From contig JAOXYB010073388.1 in assembly GCA_028565635.1 (NCBI GenBank), forward strand, positions 1-23,708: DNA of 23,708 nt. The letters run 5' to 3'. Of the stretch, positions 12,501 through 21,500 are shown piece by piece. Source of the DNA: Phoronis ovalis (lineage: Eukaryota > Phoronida > Phoronidae). The translations under genes and the position numbers were made by a program. The notes beneath the pieces are model-generated. The model made no database searches. It was not told the origin of the DNA and worked only from the letters and a program-made list of their open reading frames with translations. Every line of letters begins with the position of its first letter. Positions within the stretch are counted from its first letter, which is position 1.

Positions 12501-15500
12501 ATAGAAAGTCTTGTTTGTTCTTTAGGCCCATTTGATTGCTTATAATATACCCGCTTACTTCCAAGGAAAAAATACTGTCAACTTGACAGATGTGTTACTC
12601 AGATTTAGTGACACTTTACTGAATGTTTTTTTAATATCTGATGAATGGAACTGATAATAAAAGATGCATACACTGCACTAATGACACATTCAAAATGAAT
12701 TCTTTTTCAATAAAATAATTAAACACCTAAATTATTGCAGAAATATGTACAGAACTTACTCTACTTTTAGTATTCCAATACACAGTATGAATGAGAAGAG
12801 GAGTTTGTCTTTCTCAAACAGTGATCTGCAGACATTTTGGTAGATACTGTATGTAAAGTTTGCATTCAAATTGCTAATTCTGGTTTCCAATTCACTGGAA
12901 GGTTCACTGTTATCAATGGACTAAAAAGATGTGATGATGTAGTTAGAATTTGTATACTACAGTTTCATTAAATTGAATTTCAAAGTCACTATAAGTAACA
13001 AACATTATAAACACTAGTTAGTGAATCAAATATAATTATTCATTTGTTTACTAACCAAAGCTTGTTTATAGATTTACCATATAATGTCTAAAAATTTCAC
13101 TAAAAATATTTTACTGAAAATACATTATGATATATAACTATATATGTCATAATAAAAAATGAATTCTTATTTCGAATGTCTCCAGTGATGGAAGTTACAT
13201 TTTTTCATCTTACCTGCAAATATAAATTGATGAACCATGCAAGTGAGTACTGGTACATTGGATCAATGCTGGCTAAGTCAGAGATACAGAAGAATAATAT
13301 GCTGCCATGCTTAGCTACAGGCTTATAACCATTTCTGACTTGATCGATCTCTACTTCTGTTTTACTGGCGATTTCCTGCTTGGCAGCAATTTCTTCTGAC
13401 AGTACTTTACTTGACGATAAAATCTCAATGGCAGTTTCATCTTCCAAAATATTTCCCTAAGAAACAAGTAAAAAATCAGTCATATGCACGGTGTCCAATA
13501 GATGCCAGACACCAGAAGATACACAAGCAAAAATATTGTGGTACACAATGAATAACAGTTTAAGGTTTAGTCATTTTTAAAAAGCATAGTATAATATTAT
13601 TTCAAGTCAAGATTGTTTACCAAAAACTGATACCATCAACCTAGATTTTAATCAAAGTATTTTTTACGATATTAAGTTACCTGAGATGAGGATAACACTT
13701 CCAGAATTTTGTCTTCAATTTCCTTGAGTTGTCTTCTATTTTTGGCACTTTCTAAAATGAGTTGATTCTTCTTCTCTTCTAGTTCCGGCTTTTCTTTTGC
13801 AGCTACAATACCCAGTAACTGGTCTTCTAAACCCATGGGAGTGATCATGAAGTTGAGCAGTGTCACCTGTTACGGAAAGTTTTATGCAATTAGATATAGA
13901 AATAAAATTAGGAAAGTTAGACACCGATTCTTTGTAATATAAAAGGTTCAGTTCATAACACAGTAAAGGCTGTGTAGAAATTATAGCAGCTGATTCTTTC
14001 ACCTTATTGCAACTTTTAGAAGTCTACATATTAAGAAATAAAACAGCATATTGCATATCATTATTATCTTTATGGGGAAAACAAATGAAACATGAAAATA
14101 GCAAGTTTGTAATTTTTTCTGTTTTGCCCTAGACAACAAAAATGCCTACCTTCACAGAAACTTCAGGTAGATAGTGTGGGTTCCTGAGACGTGTTGTGAT
14201 GTAAAACTGGAAATCTTTACTGTATTCAACAATATGGTCTCCAATTCGGATATAGTCAACACCATTCTAAAACAGAAAAGCACAAAAACATTAATCTAAA
14301 GTAATCATTATATGTTAGTTCCATAATGTGTTATTAAATAATTAGTAAAAAAAATACATGCCTGGACTAAAAAGGACTCAAATGTCAAATACAATTTATC
14401 CTAATGTATTATCTGTAAATTAAGTTCTAAAATACTTACCACATAATTTATAAAACTTTACTAAGGTCAGCCATTGTACATTTGATAAAAATTAAAATTT
14501 TCACAATACACCACTGTATTCTTACCTGTTTAAATGTCTGTTTGAGGAGAACAGGTTGAAGCAGTGGGTCTAATTCCTCTCCAACATTCTCTAACAAACA
14601 CGGATTACCAAACTGAAAATGAAAGTGCAGTTTGCAGTGGAATTCACAAAAAATCAATGTTACAGCTAATAAAGAATGAAAATAATTAAATAATACCCAT
14701 TCAGTCTCATAATACCAGTACATGAAGTGACTACTGGTGTTTTATAGTGTATTATAGTGTAAGAGATTGAAGAGTGGGGTCCTAAAGGATTAATCTCATT
14801 CAATGAGACTGTTTATATATGGTACCTCATGGGCCCCTTATGTCAGCCTCAGTTTTTACAATGGGATATCTTTTTTAAGTTTATTTGACAATTTTTACCA
14901 TGGAGGTGTTGTTTTCAAATATCTTTTTTATCACAGGGTATTTTTCTGTTGATACTGTTGATCATAAACTTGCCACATGAACAGTTTTATTTCCACATTT
15001 TTTTACCATATGGATATTACTTTTCAAGAATTTTTTTCCAAACTGGTATGGTTTTTGCAAATAATATACCATGGGGTATATTTTCAGAAGCAATTGGGTT
15101 AAGGCCTTTTTATCTGGTGCTTTACACCCTACAAAGTTTTTTGTCAAGCACCCCCTAAGGGTGTAGCTACAGCCAAGATTAATCTTTGCAAAATGGCCAC
15201 CTTCTCAGTGACTAGGAAGTGCAAGCATGTGCTTCAAAACTGTTTTGTAAATAAAAAAATTAACTTGAATTGTATTATATTTTGTCAAAACATGAATTCC
15301 AGTAAGATAAAATCTGTAGCATGCAAACAAAATTTTTCTTGAGCATATACCAACAAAAAGTATCTTTATTATGTACCTGCATGTAGTATAACACTAAAAT
15401 TAAGGTTGGTTGTTTTTATGAATAAAGAATAAAATTGGGTTGTTTCCAGTTTTTTTATATAATTACCACATACAGTTGAACAACAATATTAAAATAATAC

Positions 15501-18500
15501 AAATAACCCATTATGCCAAGAGTAAAGTCTAACAATTTTACCTGGGAATTTTAATTCTTTAAAAAGTTTTCGCACAGCATCTGAGTGGTACTGACAGTAT
15601 AAGCTGTTTGAACTTCTAGTACGATATCTACTGAAGACTTGAAGTTAAATATATAGAATATAAGATAATATATATATAATTATTATTTTTTTAATATTTT
15701 ACTCAAATTTTTTAATTAAGTCCAAGCACAGCAAAAGACAAATAACAAAAGTTCTCCTTTTCAAGCAACGTCAGTTAGAGTATATGCCGTTTCTTCTTCA
15801 GTAGTCTTAAATATTTTGTTTGGATTTTTTCTCCCCATAATGTGGCACGCAGACTGCTTAATATCTTCATTTACCCACATTACTAAACAAGGGGTTATAG
15901 CAGAATTTAGTGGAAATAACCACACAAATGCACGATGCACTCCTATGGGGAACTTTGTAAAATCTGGATCCAAATCTGTACTCAGAATAACAGGAAGAAA
16001 ACTGATGATAAATGCTGTGCTGATGACTCCTAGACGAATTGCAACTTTTCTCCTTAAACGAGCTTCAATCGACATTTTGAACACTTTTCTGACGCATACC
16101 ATTTTGAGCATAATAATGATGTAGCACAGAATAGTGACTATCAAACATATTCCTCCAATAATAGTAGTAAAATATTCTCTGCCAAATTCATTTTTCCAAG
16201 TACATATAGAAAGTTGGGATACAAAATCAGCTGCAAAATTTGATGAAGCTAGAACAAAAAAGGTTGTAGCACTATTGAACATCCAGCTTGAAAATACTAT
16301 AATTAATGATCGTTTCTTTGAAAAAATTCGAGAATAGGTATTGTAATTACATAATGTCATAATCAATCGATTAATTGCTAGCAGCATGAATAATATAAAA
16401 GTTTGATGAAATGATAAAGTTACAATAAATATATTCAGAGCACATCCTCCTGATGTAAAAGTAGGTTGTCCCTTGTTTATAATCACTGGAGTCCAAAATA
16501 TGGCAATATTTAAGCTGACTAGTAAATCAGTTATTGCCAGAGAAAGTAAGAATATATTCAATGCTTTTTGTCTAAGAGTCTTCACCCATGCTATGCAGAT
16601 AATAATCAGAACATTTCCAAAGGTACCCAGAATTGTTAAAGCGATGGTGACAAGAGTCTCCGGTATAATATATTCTATACCTAAACGAAAAGTTGTATCT
16701 GTAATCCAAGAACTGTTGCTATAGGTACTTTCCATATCTAGAACTGTTTACTATATACTGCAATAATTATTTTAAATGTATAGAATGACGATGAGTTTCC
16801 TCCACAAGTTGTGTTGATGCACTTATTCCTTCAATATCCACAGTTAATTACCACAGTTAATTACCACAGTTAATTCAAATAATTATATCCTATGGTAATA
16901 TCGTAAATTGTGTTGTCAGTATATGTAGCACATAAATCAATCCACAATAAAATCCTAAATAAAGAACAACTGTGATAACACAGCTGTGTCTACACAAGTC
17001 TTTTATAGTAATGTTAGACTACAATCACAGACATAAAGTACGTGATCAGTAGCTGAAATCATTCTCGTTACCTGCATTCCCTTTTGATTAATTAAGCCCA
17101 CATAGTTAAATGCTATTACTGATACCATCATTATCATACAATAAATAAAGATGTTCACCCCGAATAGAATAACCAAGCCTGTCATATGATATAAATAATT
17201 AAACTGTTTATTCTTCATCTTCAGGGTATTTTTTAAGTTGTAAATAATCAATCTTTATAAGAAATTAAGGGATTGTTGAAAAAATTTGAAAATACTTTAA
17301 AAGCAACGATTCAATTAAATAGACCTGCTGAGCAAATACAATGCAGCAGCTCAAGATGGTATAAACCTTACTTCATAACAAAAGTCATACGAATCATTGC
17401 TTATGTACATATATGTACGTTACTATTAGACACATAAAAGCATAATTACATGGAGTGAAGAAGGATGAAGTTGTCCTTAATTGTGCTTACTAGTTTTAGA
17501 TCTAGTAAAAGTAATACAATATATTGAGAAAAATTAATAACATGCTTGTCGTTATACTATTTTTTGGTTGTTTGAAATGACATGTAACAACACGCATGGA
17601 AAATACAGTCTTATGTCTACCACACAGGCAGACTTTTTGGCCGTCATAAAGTTGAGCTCCTGCTGAGATGCATAGTGGCCCGTTGTTGATATTTCCATAA
17701 CTGTCACAACAAATAGGTTTCTTAAGTAATAGGACACTTTGATTTATCATAATTTTAAAAGTAAAACAAAGAAATTCATCAACTCCTTAAATTTTGCCTG
17801 AAATGTTTAATTTTAATTTAATCAGTTGAAACAGAAATCCTCGCATCAAAAGCAAAGAAACAGGGTTTACATCAAATAGCTTTTAATTTTATTTGACAAC
17901 CAGTGCTTCAAGAAAAAGAATAAACAATCATTCTCATGGCACTATCATTCTCACTATGCTCATGACCAAACAGTCACTTTTGCTGTCAAATCACAATAAT
18001 TTGCTCACATTATTGTTATAATAAATTTTCTTTGCTTTTACGTCATTGCTGTAATATCTGATGTCATATTTTGCATAACCATTGTTGGGAACTCTTATTC
18101 TGAAGAAAGTTAAATAAACTGAAATATTAATTTTACTTGGGTCAGTGGTCATTTAGATGACCTTCAGACATAGTATTTAAGGTAAAAAATGTCACCAGGA
18201 GTAAAATAATACTGCAACAGCTTGACTGTGACCACCAGACAGAGATGAGTACTATAATCTATTAAACTAGTGTAATTCGTTTCCACTTAGGAAATATTAA
18301 CATTTTTTCCGATTCCAATGGTTTGAATAAGCTGCTGACTTGTACAATAAATAACTAAAATTAATGTTTAATACTTCTGAATAGTTGCCTGGTAGTAAGA
18401 CTGCTGTTAACAAATTAACATGACCGTACTGTTCATAAACATGTAAAAAATGAAATATTATTTATATATTAAAAATATTATGCATGTAATAAGACTCCAA

Positions 18501-21500
18501 AACTATTTTCTCAGACAATGATCATATCAAGAAAATTTTACACTATATAGTGCGAGTACAAATACCAAGTGAAGGCATGGAAATAGGGTATATTATAGTT
18601 GCATCTTTCATACACTGTTTCATATATTTATTTCAATGTAACAAAATTGAATTAAACAACTTGTAAATGGTCTTAAAAGAAACTAAAATATTAAATGCTT
18701 CTATATTTTCCTATTTCAGCATATCAAAGCATGGCATCTAGTCACCAAATATTCACAGAAATCAACGAGGAGTTTCTATCCTGTTCCATATGCCTGAAGC
18801 CATTTACTGATCCACGGTTCCTGCCATGTCTTCACACATTTTGTTTGAAATGTCTAAAAGCACATATTATCAGCAAAAGTGCACAAAGCAATACTTTTGA
18901 CTGTCCAGAATGCAGGTCTAAGACTGATTTACCACACGATGGAGCTGTTGGATTCAAGAGCAACTTTTTTATTTCTTCACTTCAGGCAGTTATTCCTCTA
19001 AATGATGATGGTCTTATATACTGCGAGGTATGTGAGGATAACAAACAAGCCATTGCCACTCTGCATTCAGTGTGTTGACAAACTATGTCAACTCTGTGCA
19101 GAACATCATCACAGAACAAAATTGTCTCATGACCATCGTGTACTGAGTTTAGAAGAATATCGTTCCAGGAAATACCTTGATGAATTACAAAACAATCAGA
19201 AGACTTTTTGCTCTGAACACAAAAGTGATCAAATAAAGCTGTACTGTACTGAGTGTAAGGTAATGGTATGTTTAATGTGCAAAGCATTGCATCATGACAA
19301 TCATAGAATGACAACCCTCCATCAGGTTGCAAAGTCTATGGATGATCTTCTACAGGAACTTATTAAAAAGTTAAATATAAAAAAAGAAAATTTGTAACGT
19401 ACAGTGATAATTAATGTACACAATGTCCAGAAAAACAATGGTAGAAAATGGTGGTGATATAACCAAGGAGATCACAATATGGGCACAGCAGATGTGCGCA
19501 CAAATCAATCACCTTAAGCATACCATGATCACAGAATCACTTAAGAAAGTAAATCAATGAAAAACTGAAATTGACGAGTCACTGGAAGCGGTTAAAATAA
19601 TGCTAGGTGCTGTAAATGATACACTTGAATATGCCAGAACAGTAGTAATTCATGCAAGGGATGTTGAGAAAATTCAACAAAACAAGGACCTTGTGCAGAA
19701 GTTACAACAGCAATGTGAGCAACGCCATGCAGACATACCAACGGGAACTATAATTGTAAAGTTCAAACCAGGGCAGCTGTTTTCAGAAAAGCCTTACACT
19801 GTGGAGGAACTAAGTAAAATCACCAGTGAATCCACTTTAATTTGCAGACATCTTTTACCAGCCTAGCACCTGATCAGAGGTATTGCCTATAGTTGGTATG
19901 AGATTCTACTAACCCGTCAGGGACCAGGTGTGCATGTGTACAAAAGCGGGATATGGCAAGATGCAGCTGAAAAAACCTTGCGACATTACTGTTAACAAGA
20001 TAACAACAAATGGTTACATGCAACAACAGTAAGATACATTTAAAGACAGCTTTAAAGATCTTGAGCATTGTATACTAAAGAACAACATGGTTTCATCACT
20101 GTCAACAGTTAGAAATTATTTATCCCTGTAGGCTTTTAGGTATAGTGACAATTATGCTAATGTTCTTGATTATTATAACTAATAAAGGTTAATCATTGGT
20201 AAGAACAATTTAGGTGATAAAAAAGATCAGACCTTGTTATTATGGTTATGACTGATAAAGATGAAAATACACAGGATTCGTTTGTGGCACTACATTTTAA
20301 AATTTGTAAATTATGCACACTGCAAAAGTATCATCACACTTACTTGAACAGTTTAAAATCTGTATACAATGTTATGTCACATATAATGAAACTTATCAAT
20401 AAATCAGTGTAATATACCTACAGACCATGAGGCTGTTGCTAGCAATTTATATAAATTAATGAATCAACTTCTTTGTAAATGGTAGCTTATGTGTGTATTG
20501 GGTTTGGTTTGTTACTAAAAATGACAAATGGTACACTTGATGCTAGACCTGGATAGATGTTATTTTCCTCTAATCCCTGAGGCAAGTTCATCATTCGGCA
20601 TGCTTTATAGGAACAATAAAATCACGTTATAAACTTCAAACTCACCTGTAGGCAATTCTCTAATGTTCTGACATAATTCGGATCACTTAATTTGATGACT
20701 TCTAGCTTGTTCGATTTCTCCATATTTTTCACCCATTTATTAGCCTGACCTTGAGGGTCTATCATCAGTGGCCACCGATTAGCACTAGTCACAATAATGG
20801 CATTATCCACAGAGAAGCTGGAAAAGCAAATGTTAACTCACTTTGTTTCTAAGAATAAATAATAATTACTTCATGGCAATCTAATTAATGTCAGTATTTA
20901 TATTATTCCTCAGACTGATGGGATTTTCTCCATATGATGATTACCAACAAACAAAAATTACATTTCTCCACAACAGCATTCAATTCTTGGTTTTTTTGTG
21001 GTGCAGGGAAAACAGAAACTGTGTCAAGTCATTATAACAAGTGATGCTGTGCACTAAAATATAATTATGAAATTCATAACAAGAGATATAATTTCATAAA
21101 AATGTAATTAGCCATTTTACTTTAATTTACACCTGAATTCAGTGTTTCCTGACAGGACATGTGACACCATTATGTAATTCTTACTACACAATGATTGAAA
21201 CTCACCTGTCCACAGGTAAACCAGCAATATTCCAATCCCTGATCTTGACTGGATCACCCAGTGTATTAGACAGGGAGAAGTGATCTGACAATGGAATGCC
21301 TTTGTTTTTACACATATCATACCACTCTTTCAAACATTCCTGAAAGTTATCTGGTTTTAATTTGTCTTTCTTATAGCATTGTTTACAACATGAGGCAAGG
21401 CCATGTAATTATAGTTACCATCCATTTCATATTCTCCTCCAGTCAATTTATAAATGAAGCCACAAAAAAAATGGAAAACAGAAAATGAAGTATTCATACC

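Larger units (their letters stand above)
14613..20645. other. Host intron of the dynein gene, 6.0 kb
   Basis: The flanking exons join in phase 0. Inside, in order, are a T-rich degenerate repeat (14775-15190), a single-exon receptor (15761-16735), a candidate membrane-protein gene (16937-18099), and a TRIM pseudogene (18731-19866) with a decayed tail to about 20139. The stretches 15191-15760, 18100-18700 and 20200-20645 are AT-rich with nothing else I can support. Confidence 0.8.

Noticed and set aside
15816-16724. Plus-strand open frames across the receptor
   Set aside because: They are the antisense of the intact receptor frame, whose membrane helices and motifs are clear. None has a recognisable domain.
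16736-17071. Joining the membrane-protein exon (17072-17178) to the receptor frame
   Set aside because: Using the acceptor at 16758-16759 leaves 22 nt before the receptor ATG and puts the receptor out of frame, so they cannot be one protein through this junction.
18982-19332. Minus-strand open frame of 116 codons
   Set aside because: It is the reverse of the TRIM B-box region, where the plus strand shows the Cys/His patterns.
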